From assembly GCA_013289415.1 (NCBI GenBank), contig JABDAB010000007.1:1-46668 (forward strand): a DNA stretch of 46,668 bases. The letters are read 5' to 3'. Positions 1 to 9,639 of this stretch are shown in pieces. The position numbers and the translations under genes are program-made. Under the pieces are notes generated by a model that did no database searches, had not been told where the DNA came from, and was given only the letters and a program-made list of their open reading frames with translations. Positions within the stretch are counted from its first letter, which is position 1. Each line of letters starts with the position of its first letter. This stretch comes from Gammaproteobacteria bacterium. GTDB lineage: Bacteria; Pseudomonadota; Gammaproteobacteria; Legionellales; Legionellaceae.

Positions 1-4
1 GAGG

Positions 5-880
5 GTGCTAAACATGGACATTTACTTAGCAAATTTATCAAAGCGTTACAGGAAGGCGAATAAGCATGAAAAAGGCTTAATATTGAATGAGTTGTGTGAG
101 ATGAGCGGTTTTCACAAAAAACATGCCATCCGACGACTTAATGCCCCCCAAAAGAAACAAAAACCGAGAATAAATATAGGTCGTCCCAATTTATATCCGG
201 AAAAGCTCTATTTGGAGCCTTTAAAGCGTATTTGGCTTTCCAGTGACCAACCATGCGGAAAAAGATTAAAAATGGCTTTGCCGCTCTGGTTGCCGCATTA
301 CGGCGAAGCCTATGAGGCATTGGATCCGGCAATTTACGAGGGTTTGCTGTCGATTAGCTCGGCAACCATTGACCGATTGTTAACTTCATCGCGAATAAAA
401 TGCAAGCGCTCGATGTGCGGCACCAAACCGGGAAGTATCTTAAAAAAGCATATTCCAATTAAAACAGATCAATGGGATGCAGAGAAACCGGGGTTTCTTG
501 AAGCGGATACCGTCGCGCACTGTGGTATATCGTTGACTGGTAGCTTCGTATGGAGCCTAACGATGACAGACATAAATTCCGGCTGGACTGAAATAAGAGC
601 CACTTGGAATAAAGGTGCCATCGGTGTGGTACAGCAGATTCAAGACATTGAGGCTTGCTTACCATTTCTGATCTTTGGCTTTGATTGTGACAATGGTTCA
701 GAGTTTTTAAACTGGCATTTAATGCGTTATTTTTCGAATGAGCAAGGTACTCAACGTGTTCAATTTACACGTTCAAGGCCCTACCACAGCGATGATAACG
801 CACACGTCGAACAAAAAAACTGGACCCATGTACGGCAGTTATTTGGATATGAACGATTTGATAGGGGCCGCGTGGATTAA
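5..880 (+). pseudogene. truncated integrase-type DDE transposase
   Basis: This is a transposase with an rve-type DDE catalytic core, which would cut and join insertion sequence ends. The N-terminal ~50 residues are basic and HTH-like. Visible catalytic-type motifs are LEADTVAH (first Asp, about residue 167), FDCDNGSEF (second Asp) and HVEQKNW (Glu). Relatives of this type run to about 400 residues. Here the reading frame leaves the family at GYERFD, exactly where the inverted-repeat element at 863 begins, and stops within it. The start is GTG at 5 or ATG at 14, and the window edge prevents checking for an upstream IS end. The missing 3' part is not found on the far side of the element, so this is a deletion boundary or remnant rather than a simple interruption. 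Confidence 0.8.
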
Positions 881-1060
881 CCACCAAAAAAGTTAATTCC
901 AGAATATTTGTCTATAAAAACAGATCTAATTGGCATTATATAGATTAATTTGCATTTTATTAGTCCTGTTTATTGGTGTGTTACTATGATTTAAATATAT
1001 CTATTTTTCATGTGGTTACATTCAAGTTAACATTTTAGGTGGTTAATCCACACGGCCCCT
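863..1060. mobile_element. MITE-like element with ~22 bp terminal inverted repeats
   Basis: A 22-bp sequence starting GGGGCCGCGTGG at 864-885 recurs inverted at 1038-1059 with a single mismatch, and similarity continues weakly inward to about 34 bp. The ~150 bp interior is AT-rich and has no ORF. The outermost A/T also pair (863 and 1060). The size, GGGG-starting ends and lack of coding suggest a non-autonomous miniature element, possibly a Tn3-type one, but I cannot name the family. No clean target duplication is visible. It lies directly between the truncated transposase and the stop codon of the next gene. Confidence 0.65.
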
Positions 1061-1067
1061 TAGAAGC

Positions 1068-1928
1068 TTAATGAAGGGATGTGCCAAGACTATTTCTCGA
1101 TTCAATTTTTTTAGATGATTTTTGGTGCTCTAAATATTGCCCCAGCAGATGACTCACGATCGTTATCATTAGCACTGCCAATGCAAAAACCAGTCCTGGA
1201 ATTGGATTGGACGCCAAAACCGGCATCAACTCGGGCAGCAAAAAAGTTTTGATGATGGTAATCACACTGATGCTAATCGTACTACACAGATTCAGCGCTA
1301 ATTTAGCATTAAATTTGTTGGGATTTGCTTCATCAGCATGGTTGTATAAAGAATTTGACCGGTTAATTTCAGCGTATGCACGAACGCCTATCCAAACAAT
1401 ATCAACCAAAAGTAATACGATGGTAAACGTAAGGCTCGCGGGCATTAGCGCGGCTATGATCCAAATCAAATCATTGCCTAGTTGAACACCTGTTTTCTGT
1501 ACTTGATTGGCGCTCCGTGCACGCCATCCTAGTGCCTTGTCTGCGTCTGTCATCCAGTCACTAGGAATGGCGCGTAGCAGCAACTGCACAGCATTAATAA
1601 GCAAGCGCAGTCCGTGCAGCACCCACCCAATCGGGCTTAATACGGATGAAGCGCCATGCAGAATGACTGCAAACGTGCCGTCATCCGCTAGGTTGAGCAG
1701 GGGCATCGTTGCTGCCAAAACATGTTTTACTCGAATAACCACAAGACGTGGCATAAGCAATTGGGTTATGACATATCTGCATTGATCAACAAGTGACTTG
1801 GTCGCGTCCATTTGTTTTTCATAAGGAATGTCTTGGCATAACCGTTCATGGTAAAACAGGCTGTCTTTTTGCAGATGCATTGGTTCCTGACGTGTTGTGT
1901 CGTTCTGAATTCTGAGTTGCTTTTCCAT
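1068..1928 (-). CDS. polytopic membrane protein of unknown function at the end of the T4SS operon
   Basis: The 286-residue protein has no family I recognise. Its N-terminal ~60 residues are polar. Several hydrophobic segments follow: around residues 100-125, 145-180 (WIIAALMPASLTFTIVLLLV), 210-235 and 240-262. The C-terminus is basic (HQKSSKKIESR). It is the last gene of the minus-strand secretion operon, 56 bp after the Toprim gene, and its RBS region reads AAGGAG-like before ATG. The position suggests a transfer-accessory or entry-exclusion-like inner-membrane protein, but that is inference from context only. Its stop codon lies only 8 bp from the inverted-repeat element, so the C-terminus could have been altered by that insertion. 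Confidence 0.7.
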   Translation of the reverse strand: MEKQLRIQNDTTRQEPMHLQKDSLFYHERLCQDIPYEKQMDATKSLVDQCRYVITQLLMPRLVVIRVKHVLAATMPLLNLADDGTFAVILHGASSVLSPIGWVLHGLRLLINAVQLLLRAIPSDWMTDADKALGWRARSANQVQKTGVQLGNDLIWIIAALMPASLTFTIVLLLVDIVWIGVRAYAEINRSNSLYNHADEANPNKFNAKLALNLCSTISISVITIIKTFLLPELMPVLASNPIPGLVFALAVLMITIVSHLLGQYLEHQKSSKKIESRNSLGTSLH

Positions 1929-1984
1929 AAGGACTCTTTGTTTTGTTTAATCTAATCGCGCACATGTTGAAGCGCCGCACTAAT

Positions 1985-4732
1985 TCAAATACCTGGCTCA
2001 GATTCACTTTCAAACTTTTTTTCGCGTTTTCTCCCTTGGCTTACAGGCTCCTGTTTTTGTTTGGAATTATGTTGTTCGTGCAAAACAAGTTTGTTCATTT
2101 GCTGCCTGACGGCTTCTGCCCCCTTTTCCCGCAATAGATCGTTAAAATCTTTACCCACGTCATCGGGTGTGCAAACCAACACATTAAATCCTTTGCTCTT
2201 TAGTTCATCAGCCGCATGGTTTACCTTGTTGTGAGAGTCATTACCCGGTCTGTCGTGATCTGCGAAAATAATCAGCGTGTTGCTTTTGGTTTTAAAATCC
2301 ATGGCGCTGAAATTCGTGATGCTGCCAAGGGATGCAAACACGGTCATGTCTTTGCACGCGGTAGCTATAGATAGCGCGGTTTCTGCACCCTCTGCTACCG
2401 CATAGAGATTGCCGCCTTCATGCACGGGAATGACCGAGCCTTTAATTAATCCGTAAGAACGTTTTGGCTGCTGGCAGTCGAGCTTCTTGCCTTCTTTGTC
2501 TAAAAATATGGCTTGCACACCCTGAACGTTCCCTTCCATATTTTTAGCGACAACCAGCAACGCCGGATGAAATTCGCCAGTTTCAGGCTCTTTAATTGAA
2601 GATAAAAAGCGTATGGAATCGCTGCATATGCGGGTATCAATGCCACGTGTTTTTTCGAGATACTTTTCTGCCAGCGTGCCTTTGATAGGCCGTGATTGAT
2701 TGGCCAGCTTTCTTGCGTATTGAACGGTACGTTGTTTGTCCTCATCTATGTCGGCAGGTAGATCGCTTAAATCAATCACTTCTCTGGCGCGCGTATCAGG
2801 TGCCATGTTTAAAAATTCACCGGCAAAATCAAGCGCTTGTTTAAAACCACAGTTTTTTTGGCTTTGAATCATCGTCAACATATTGCCACCGGCACCCGTT
2901 TGATGATCAAACCATTGACCTGCCTTGCTTCCTTGTGTTGTCAGAATCAAAGAGCCTTTGTTGCTGCCAAATCGTAGCTGATTTTTTTCGCGCGCAATCG
3001 GGTCGCCTAGCAAGGATGTGACAAACACTTCACATTGCAGATTTAACCCCGCAGTCAACGCCTGAATATCCCAGTGTTGGCCTGCTTCTTCACTTTTAAT
3101 GAGCTTGGATTGATGTGATGAGCTAAACAGGTGGGAAATGGGTAGCGGTGGCGCGGTTGATCGCAAGGCATCTAGGCGAATCAATGAGCTTGTGCTTTGT
3201 GTTGGTGTGTTGATGATCGCCTGTTCCCGTCTTCCCTTTTTATAGTCATTGGCAGCCGTCATCTCGCTCGCCTCAAAAACATCCAGCACACGCTGAACAG
3301 GTTTAATTGAGTTCGGTTCAATATGCGGTTGAGTTAGTTTTACCAGTTGTTTTTTCAGCGATTGAATTTGCGCCGTTAGCTCCTTCACCGTTTGTGATTC
3401 AAGCGTCAGGGTTGATTCATTTTGCGCAAAGGATAGGGACGGCGTTGCATCATGTGCCATGTCATTGGATGCGTCCGTTTCTGTATACCTGCCATCTTGC
3501 AATCGCACAATGTTTTCAACCACCGTGGCGAATGGTTTTGCAGCAAGAACCAGACTCGTATCTTTGCCTTCAATTTGTTGTTGATGCTGAATGGACTGAA
3601 TGACTTTTTCATGCACGCTCATGTCTATTTCACTGACGGCCAATAGCGCCTCTCCCCGCATCAGCTTATCAAAATCGGGTTTAAGTATGGCTGAGGCTGC
3701 CCGTTCTGCAAAGGGTGATGCCATTTTTTCGCTGTAGAACAGATGTGCTGCATCGCGTTTGTTGTATAACAGATCCAACTGAGGAAAAGTTTCTAAAACC
3801 CGTTCTTTAGGCTGAGTATCAAACGAGGTCATCCATTGTGCGCAGGTTATGTCATGATCAATGGTTTTGATGCGATCGATATTCTCAAGTTGACTCAGGC
3901 CATATGGCCAAAGACCGGTCTCAATTCCGTTACGACCAATGAGCATGCGTATTAAATTAAAATCAGGTTGATACGCCTGCTTCTTCCCTGCATTGGGTGT
4001 GGTTGATCCTGTGCCAATGAGTGAACTGCGTAACGCTAATGCATCCGCTTTCACTTCTTCGGCGTTTTGTACAGGTAAATGGCGCGCAATGTCTTGAATG
4101 GCGCGGTTCAAGCAATCTTTTACAGTTGAATCCACATCTTCTGGCCTCACCCAGTCTTTAAAATAACGCGAGGCTTGTTTTTTTATGTTCACCAATGGAG
4201 CTAGATCTGGAAATTGCTGTAACGCTTTCTTTTCATCATTAAAATAAAGGATGCTGAATTGGGCATAACGTGTATCTGCATCATGACGCAACGCAGGATT
4301 CACGCGAGCATTGTCTTCATAACTTAAGGTCAGCTCGCGTCTTAGTGTTCGTAATTCATCCCCTTTTAATGATGATGCTTCCTCATGCCGGCCCTCTCGC
4401 GTATAGGCTGGAATGGGCTGGTTATTGTCCAAGTACGTCAATGCCTCACGTGCGGCCAGTTGTGCGCGAAATTTATTTCGATGATTTGTGTTTAAACTGG
4501 TGGGAGTTGCAATCAAAACATCATGGTAAAACCGCAGTGCGCTGTCCTGCACATCAAAGACAGGTTGCAACTCTGGAAAATCGCGTAAGGCCATATCTCG
4601 TGGAGCGTATAAATATGCCTCTTCTCGTGCGCCTTGAATGGCTTTTCGGTGTTGATCTGCGACCACCTGCTTGTAGCGCGTTGTTTCAATGCCTAATGAT
4701 TTTGCAAATCGTGTTCTACGTGATAATTCCAT
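1985..4732 (-). CDS. large Toprim/primase-like transfer protein (LvrE-like position)
   Basis: This 915-residue cytoplasmic protein is probably involved in processing of transferred DNA. The N-terminal ~480 residues contain repeated blocks of the pattern FPxLxPxxxxxxxAxxFxxD, three times at roughly residues 50, 180 and 320. That suggests an internally repeated helical domain. Residues ~560-650 look like a primase-type zinc/DNA-binding domain (LRFGSNKGSLILTTQG, GAGGNMLTMIQ). Residues ~775-885 form a Toprim_3 domain, with the Glu in VAEGAETALSIA and the Asp pair in LIIFADHDRPG. The gene follows virD4 with 2 bp between frames, and no relaxase motif (HUH triad) is seen. In the Lvh region of L. pneumophila a gene of unknown role follows lvhD4; equating it with this one is inference. 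Confidence 0.7.
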   Translation of the reverse strand: MELSRRTRFAKSLGIETTRYKQVVADQHRKAIQGAREEAYLYAPRDMALRDFPELQPVFDVQDSALRFYHDVLIATPTSLNTNHRNKFRAQLAAREALTYLDNNQPIPAYTREGRHEEASSLKGDELRTLRRELTLSYEDNARVNPALRHDADTRYAQFSILYFNDEKKALQQFPDLAPLVNIKKQASRYFKDWVRPEDVDSTVKDCLNRAIQDIARHLPVQNAEEVKADALALRSSLIGTGSTTPNAGKKQAYQPDFNLIRMLIGRNGIETGLWPYGLSQLENIDRIKTIDHDITCAQWMTSFDTQPKERVLETFPQLDLLYNKRDAAHLFYSEKMASPFAERAASAILKPDFDKLMRGEALLAVSEIDMSVHEKVIQSIQHQQQIEGKDTSLVLAAKPFATVVENIVRLQDGRYTETDASNDMAHDATPSLSFAQNESTLTLESQTVKELTAQIQSLKKQLVKLTQPHIEPNSIKPVQRVLDVFEASEMTAANDYKKGRREQAIINTPTQSTSSLIRLDALRSTAPPLPISHLFSSSHQSKLIKSEEAGQHWDIQALTAGLNLQCEVFVTSLLGDPIAREKNQLRFGSNKGSLILTTQGSKAGQWFDHQTGAGGNMLTMIQSQKNCGFKQALDFAGEFLNMAPDTRAREVIDLSDLPADIDEDKQRTVQYARKLANQSRPIKGTLAEKYLEKTRGIDTRICSDSIRFLSSIKEPETGEFHPALLVVAKNMEGNVQGVQAIFLDKEGKKLDCQQPKRSYGLIKGSVIPVHEGGNLYAVAEGAETALSIATACKDMTVFASLGSITNFSAMDFKTKSNTLIIFADHDRPGNDSHNKVNHAADELKSKGFNVLVCTPDDVGKDFNDLLREKGAEAVRQQMNKLVLHEQHNSKQKQEPVSQGRKREKKFESESEPGI

Positions 4733-4734
4733 GG

Positions 4735-6696
4735 TTATAGTCCTTCCTCTTCAAATGCGTCGGCCAAGTAGCTAAGGATTTCCCCAGTCTGGTTGTCAAC
4801 GGCGGTGTAATTACGGTGTTTATTGTCCTGTGCGTTGTTATTCACGAGAGGTGCTAATGTTTCAGCAATGGCCTGTCCTATCATGCGCGCTGATTCTTGG
4901 CGTCCCGGTTGCATTGCTATTTCCTCATCCACAGGTATTATTTTTTTCACCTCAATGATGGGGTATTGAGGAACCACGGTCGGCACATCAATGGCGGGTA
5001 ATAATTTGTGCATGAAGCGTTTATCCTTGTAATAGATGATTTTTTTGCATTGGATGACACCATCGCCTGTGATGATCATCTGTTTTTTAACCGGGAATTT
5101 GCCTACCTCGGCAGGACTTAACAACGGACGCTCAATCAGGCTTTCACTGTAATTACTCCCCTCACGGTTGGTGCCATAACTTCGATTTTTAATGCGTACC
5201 GTTTTATTGCCCAACTCTCGGGATAAAAATTGTTTGTCTGTATCGGCATTCTGGCGAAAGCCTATTTTTAAATCCGTGTTTTGAAAGAAAATATCCGAGT
5301 TGTCACGCCCGCCATAAGTTGAGTAAAACTGGCCTACGTTTTGAATGATGGGCATCAAATGCACGCCATAGCCTGCGAGATCTCCAAACCCGTCTTTTAA
5401 TTTTTCCATGCGTCCAAATCGGTTTATTTCATCGAGCAAGCACAAGACTTTATAGGGTTCGTTCTTGCCAGGCAGGCTATCGAGCATGACGTTTAAAAAC
5501 AGTTGGACAATTAAGCTAATGAGAGGTGCCAGCCGTTGTATCTGACCTGTACCAAAAGATAAATACAACGAAATTGGCTGCTTGCGCATGTCTCTAAAAT
5601 CAACATCGGACGCACTGGTTGCCGCATTGATTAATGGGTCTTCCCAAAGCCTTAACATGGACGTTAAAGTCGAACGAACCCCTGATTGTTCTTTCGGTGC
5701 TTTTTGTATGAAACTTTGTATGGCGAGAAATGCGGCGTGATCAAGTGTAATTAAATTATCCGCGATCGTGTGATCTGCTATCACTTGCGTTAAAAAGGCG
5801 TCTAAATCAGCCCCGCCTTTAATAATGGACGCCAGCTCGCCCAAGGTAAACGGTCGGTCACTTTGCATAAGCCACAACAATAACCCCAGTGCTATGGAAC
5901 GTGCTTCTTCCGTCCACATTTTATTTTCATCGCCTGAACCTGTGACGAGCACGTCCAGTATCAGGTGAATGTCTGTGATACGTTTGCTGGGATTGGTTCT
6001 ATCAATGTAGTCCAGCGGGTTAATTCGGTGTGTCTTGAAGTGTTTGTTTGCTGGTGAAAATCGATACACAATATTGCCAGACTGCTGTCTGTAGCCACTG
6101 GTGTAGTCAAAAATCTCATATTTGTTGTCAGTTGCCAGTAACGAGCCTTGCCAATTCAAGGCATTCGGAATCACAACCGACACCCCTTTTCCTGATCGCG
6201 ATGGCGCAAAAACCAATAAGTGGTTGGAGAGTTTGTAGCGCAACAGTTTCCCGTTGTAATCCCCCACCAACACATTGCCTGATTCGTCGAAAAAGCCCAT
6301 TTTTTTGATTTCAGCTGTACTTGCCCAATGGGCATTGCCATAAAGATTTCGCCAGGATGGCGCCAGCAATGGTGCAATGCTACTGGCGGCGAACAGACCC
6401 AGTCCCGCAACAGGGAAGCCCCATAATTCCACGTTGGTGAGCAGGTTCATCTGCTGGGTTTGCATGGCAAATTCCCACACGCCCCAAGGTCGAACCAAGG
6501 TCAAAGGCAACCCAATCAATGAATAAAAAATAGCGCACCAGATGCTCAGTGCAATAACAACCATCACACCCATGCAAAACATCCACGAACCAACTTTTCG
6601 TGCCGTTTGTTGCGCGTTGGTGTTTAAGCCCTGATAAAGACAACCAAGAACAAGTATGCCCGCCAATCCATTAAGCCACAGCATCATGAACCCCAT
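4735..6696 (-). CDS. virD4: VirD4 type IV coupling protein
   Basis: Inner-membrane ATPase that brings substrates (DNA or protein) to the secretion channel. It has two to three N-terminal membrane segments within the first ~110 residues (GLAGILVLGCLYQ, VVIALSIWCAIFYSLIG, FPVAGLGLFAASSIAPLLAP). A Walker A motif APSRSGKGVSVV lies near residue 164 and Walker B VLCLLDEINRFG near 415, followed by the family block GYGVHLMPIIQNVGQ. Length (653) is typical. I chose ATG at 6696, preceded by GAGGAC at good spacing, over the TTG at 6714. It overlaps the end of virB11 by 26 bp, which suggests translational coupling. Confidence 0.95.
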   Translation of the reverse strand: MGFMMLWLNGLAGILVLGCLYQGLNTNAQQTARKVGSWMFCMGVMVVIALSIWCAIFYSLIGLPLTLVRPWGVWEFAMQTQQMNLLTNVELWGFPVAGLGLFAASSIAPLLAPSWRNLYGNAHWASTAEIKKMGFFDESGNVLVGDYNGKLLRYKLSNHLLVFAPSRSGKGVSVVIPNALNWQGSLLATDNKYEIFDYTSGYRQQSGNIVYRFSPANKHFKTHRINPLDYIDRTNPSKRITDIHLILDVLVTGSGDENKMWTEEARSIALGLLLWLMQSDRPFTLGELASIIKGGADLDAFLTQVIADHTIADNLITLDHAAFLAIQSFIQKAPKEQSGVRSTLTSMLRLWEDPLINAATSASDVDFRDMRKQPISLYLSFGTGQIQRLAPLISLIVQLFLNVMLDSLPGKNEPYKVLCLLDEINRFGRMEKLKDGFGDLAGYGVHLMPIIQNVGQFYSTYGGRDNSDIFFQNTDLKIGFRQNADTDKQFLSRELGNKTVRIKNRSYGTNREGSNYSESLIERPLLSPAEVGKFPVKKQMIITGDGVIQCKKIIYYKDKRFMHKLLPAIDVPTVVPQYPIIEVKKIIPVDEEIAMQPGRQESARMIGQAIAETLAPLVNNNAQDNKHRNYTAVDNQTGEILSYLADAFEEEGL

Positions 6697-7669
6697 ATAA
6701 ACAAATGTCCTCAATCACACGACTTCCATCGTCAAGTCGCGCCATTTGAATGACAATATTGACTGACGACCTGATCATGCTACGCAACCTCGCCTCATCC
6801 GCATGTTGCAATTCAGGGGCTTCACTTAACATGAAACACAGTTGTGCCAATGCGTGATCAATCGAATCGGCATGCAGCGTGGTTAAACTGCCGGGATGAC
6901 CTGAAATGCAGGCGCGCAAAAAAGGATAAGCTTCCCGACCACGGATTTCAGATACGAAAATTCGATCGGGTCGCAAACGCAAACAAACCTTCAATAGATC
7001 CAGTATCGATGCCGTCCGTGCATCCTCCTCATCTTCATTCGCCAGTAAATGCACTTTGTTTGGCAGCATGATAGTGGTCTCCCTGACACCTTCAATGGTG
7101 ATCAAGCGTTCGTGTTGCGGAATGGCTTTCAGACACGAATTAAGAAAAGATGTTTTAGCCGTTGATGTTCCCCCGCTAATAATGATGTTCAATTTGGCCT
7201 TTACCGCCAACTGGATCAAATCCTTCCACCGCCCTTCCTCATAGCATGTTCGGATCGCCGCATGCACTTCATGAATTTTTTGGTGACGCACTTTTTTTAC
7301 ATGCATAAACGCGCCCCGTTGCGCCCAATCATCCAGCGTCAGATCCAAAACGGCTTGTTTTCGTATGGAGCAAACAAACTGCCCCTTGTCGCATGCTGGT
7401 GGCAAAACAAACTGGCAGCGCTCGCCTCCCGGTAGCGTGGCTGACAACAAGGGTTTGGTTTCCGACAGGTCTTTATGATTATCTTCGGCAATTAAATTCG
7501 CCAATTGACGCAAGTGCTTTTCGGTCAATTCAGGTGCTTGATGCAGGGTGAATCGTCCGGCTTTTTCAAGCCAGAGTTCACCCGGGTTATTGATGCACAA
7601 TTCAGACACACCCTCCTGTTTAAGGTAGGGCTGCAAGGGTTCTAAATACGCAAGCAAGGCTACGCTCAT
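6671..7669 (-). CDS. virB11: VirB11 secretion ATPase with altered P-loop
   Basis: Hexameric cytoplasmic ATPase that works with VirB4 and VirD4. It is 332 residues long, typical for the family. The N-terminal domain starts LQPYLKQEGVSELCINNPGELWLE. The Walker A region reads GGTSTAKTSF (about residues 165-174), where the family normally has G before the Lys. The Asp-box region reads ITIEGVRETT, where the usual form is ITIEDxxE. Walker B (LRPDRIFVSEIRG) and the His box (GHPGSLTTLHADS) are intact. Its ATG overlaps the virB10 stop (ATGA). The two substitutions at nucleotide-binding positions are noteworthy, but the rest of the fold is well kept. Confidence 0.93.
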   Translation of the reverse strand: MSVALLAYLEPLQPYLKQEGVSELCINNPGELWLEKAGRFTLHQAPELTEKHLRQLANLIAEDNHKDLSETKPLLSATLPGGERCQFVLPPACDKGQFVCSIRKQAVLDLTLDDWAQRGAFMHVKKVRHQKIHEVHAAIRTCYEEGRWKDLIQLAVKAKLNIIISGGTSTAKTSFLNSCLKAIPQHERLITIEGVRETTIMLPNKVHLLANEDEEDARTASILDLLKVCLRLRPDRIFVSEIRGREAYPFLRACISGHPGSLTTLHADSIDHALAQLCFMLSEAPELQHADEARLRSMIRSSVNIVIQMARLDDGSRVIEDICLYGVHDAVA

Positions 7670-8841
7670 GGGTTTTCTTCCTGTGTTAATACGTCTTCAA
7701 ACGAGATGTCTTTGTTCACCATGATGCTGATTTGCGTGCCTTGTGGTGGACGGATCGAGTTCTGAATCACCATGTTTTGTTGCAACTCCTGACTAGCCGT
7801 TTGTGCAAACGATGCCGATGCCCCCTGCCTGAAAACAGATGATGAGTTGTAACGGTCTTCCCCATTCACCCCAACGAGTGCAGCCCCTGCACTAATCGAT
7901 GACATTAAAATGGCGGAGCCATAACGCTCCAGATAATGATGATCTACCTGTCCACTCATGCCCGCCCGCCCAAGAGGGTCGCTACCGGCTGAATCCAGAT
8001 TCACCGTAATGCCTGATTGCAGGCGCAGACGCGTCCACACGGTGTACAGTGTCGTTTGTCCATTTCTGATATCGCCTGAGCGGTATTCACCGATTAATTC
8101 ATCCCCGTTATGAATCAAGGGAATATCACCCTGTGCGCCATACACATCTTCGGTCACATGCCCTCGAAGCATGCCTGGCAAGTCCGAATCAATCGCTGAT
8201 TCTGTCACGCCCTGAATGACCTTGCCTTTCAAAATACGAAAACGTAAATCACCCATCAGCGTTGCATTAACTTCTTCAACCCCTTGACCACTAACGCTCT
8301 TCAAGTATTGCGTGTTGGGGTTTTGATAAAGACCCGATTGCCTTTCATCCGTGGAAGCAGCCCCACGAACAGCAGCATTTTGCACACTAACGCCCACACT
8401 CACCAAAGCCGTACTTTGAATCATGGATTCTTCCTGCTTGCGCGCCTCATCATGAGCTTTGATTCGCGCAAGCAGACGAAAACGGGCAAGCTCGTCAGAC
8501 TCCTCCCGTTTTTTTGACTGTAAGTATTGGCTAACATTAAGCGCAGTAGCAGGCGCATCACTCGAAATCGCTTCACTAACTGGCATGGGTAATTCATTTG
8601 CACCCCGGTTATCCGTGGTTGACGCGTGCTGTGTGGTGATTTTTTTTGTTTTATCACTCAGTGTCGTTAAAATAGAACGCGCACCGAACTGCACGATTAA
8701 AACCGCCAGCACAATACCGAAAGCCGCCAGAAACCAAGGCCATTTACTCGATCTCTGACTGTCTTCAATGATGGGGTTATCGTCAATCCGGTTGTTTTCA
8801 TCAAGCGATGCTTCGTGCTCTGTATCGTTATAATCGGTCAT
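7666..8841 (-). CDS. virB10: VirB10 (TrbI-like) envelope-spanning scaffold
   Basis: 391-residue bitopic protein that spans inner membrane to outer-membrane complex and gates the channel. A polar cytoplasmic N-terminus is followed by a single membrane segment around residues 34-52 (WPWFLAAFGIVLAVLIVQFG), then a flexible periplasmic stretch. The conserved C-terminal barrel contains LPGMLRGHVTEDVYG, GDELIGEYRSGDI and QGTQISIMVNKDISF, which are typical TrbI family blocks. ATG at 8841 is preceded by AAGGAT. It sits 9 bp after virB9 and overlaps virB11 by 4 bp. Confidence 0.95.
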   Translation of the reverse strand: MTDYNDTEHEASLDENNRIDDNPIIEDSQRSSKWPWFLAAFGIVLAVLIVQFGARSILTTLSDKTKKITTQHASTTDNRGANELPMPVSEAISSDAPATALNVSQYLQSKKREESDELARFRLLARIKAHDEARKQEESMIQSTALVSVGVSVQNAAVRGAASTDERQSGLYQNPNTQYLKSVSGQGVEEVNATLMGDLRFRILKGKVIQGVTESAIDSDLPGMLRGHVTEDVYGAQGDIPLIHNGDELIGEYRSGDIRNGQTTLYTVWTRLRLQSGITVNLDSAGSDPLGRAGMSGQVDHHYLERYGSAILMSSISAGAALVGVNGEDRYNSSSVFRQGASASFAQTASQELQQNMVIQNSIRPPQGTQISIMVNKDISFEDVLTQEENP

Positions 8842-8850
8842 GTTTTATCC

Positions 8851-9615
8851 TTAAGATTTGCCGTCATTACGCCATTCATTGATGGCTTTGTCGTTGAATA
8901 AACAGGTGGCATGTGAACCGAAACGAAACGTGTACTGCGGGTGAACGCCTTCGACCACAACGTAACCATCTTGAATGCGGTAATTGATCAGAGATTCCCG
9001 TCGTGTTTTTAAATCAACGGCTAAAATGGCCGGAATGGGCGCTCCGGGTTTAAACCGCAACAAGGTAAATGTTCCGTTGTCTTTCGCGCTAATGGGAGCA
9101 GTATATCTATCGCCTGCAAAACTGTAGTTGCTATTCACATCCGTTGGATTTCCAAAGTTTTTAATCATGTTGTAGGTTTGTTTTGGCGAACCAAATAACC
9201 CCAGTTTCATATCAGAATACATAAACCGAACACGGAACGTATTATTTCCCGGCTCCATGGATGCAGTTAATAAGAACGTGTATGTGCGCCCTTTGTTGGT
9301 GGTGAAATTCAAATTGGTTGTGTTGTTTTCAATTTTTGGCTTGATGACCAGTAAATTTGAATAATTGGCAGAGGCTATTTCCCAGCCAGCTCCTTTTCCA
9401 ATGCCAGGACTTTCTGTGATGTACTCCCCTTTTTGTAATTCGATGGTGGTTGCAAAGCCAAACGTCGTGTTCACGTGCACCACGTTATCTGCATCGTAGT
9501 TGACGATTTTGATCCGCTTGTCCGTAACCAGACCCTTTGGTGTTTGACCGGCAATAGCCGGCATGCTGCTTGCGACTAAACAAGCCAGTGCTGTAATTTT
9601 TAATGCGTTTCTCAT
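8851..9615 (-). CDS. virB9: VirB9 outer-membrane core complex protein
   Basis: Periplasmic component of the VirB7-VirB9-VirB10 core complex. It begins with a signal peptide (MRNALKITALACLVASSM, cleavage near AIAG) and has the VirB9/CagX pattern. The N-terminal beta domain contains GKGAGWEIASANYSNLLVIKP. The C-terminal domain contains NSNYSFAGD, PTDVNS, FTLLRFKPG and QDGYVVVEGVHPQYTFRFG. There are 254 residues from the chosen ATG at 9615, which has an AGAAGAGG ribosome site upstream; an earlier ATG at 9636 would spoil the signal peptide. A single Cys near the C-terminus (HATCLFND) could pair with VirB7, which carries Cys residues. Confidence 0.93.
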   Translation of the reverse strand: MRNALKITALACLVASSMPAIAGQTPKGLVTDKRIKIVNYDADNVVHVNTTFGFATTIELQKGEYITESPGIGKGAGWEIASANYSNLLVIKPKIENNTTNLNFTTNKGRTYTFLLTASMEPGNNTFRVRFMYSDMKLGLFGSPKQTYNMIKNFGNPTDVNSNYSFAGDRYTAPISAKDNGTFTLLRFKPGAPIPAILAVDLKTRRESLINYRIQDGYVVVEGVHPQYTFRFGSHATCLFNDKAINEWRNDGKS

Positions 9616-9639
9616 GGTCAATCCTCTTCTGATCATTCA

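Noticed and set aside
863..1060. Simple insertion of the small element into the transposase gene
   Set aside because: The missing 3' half of the transposase is not found beyond the element and no target duplication is visible.
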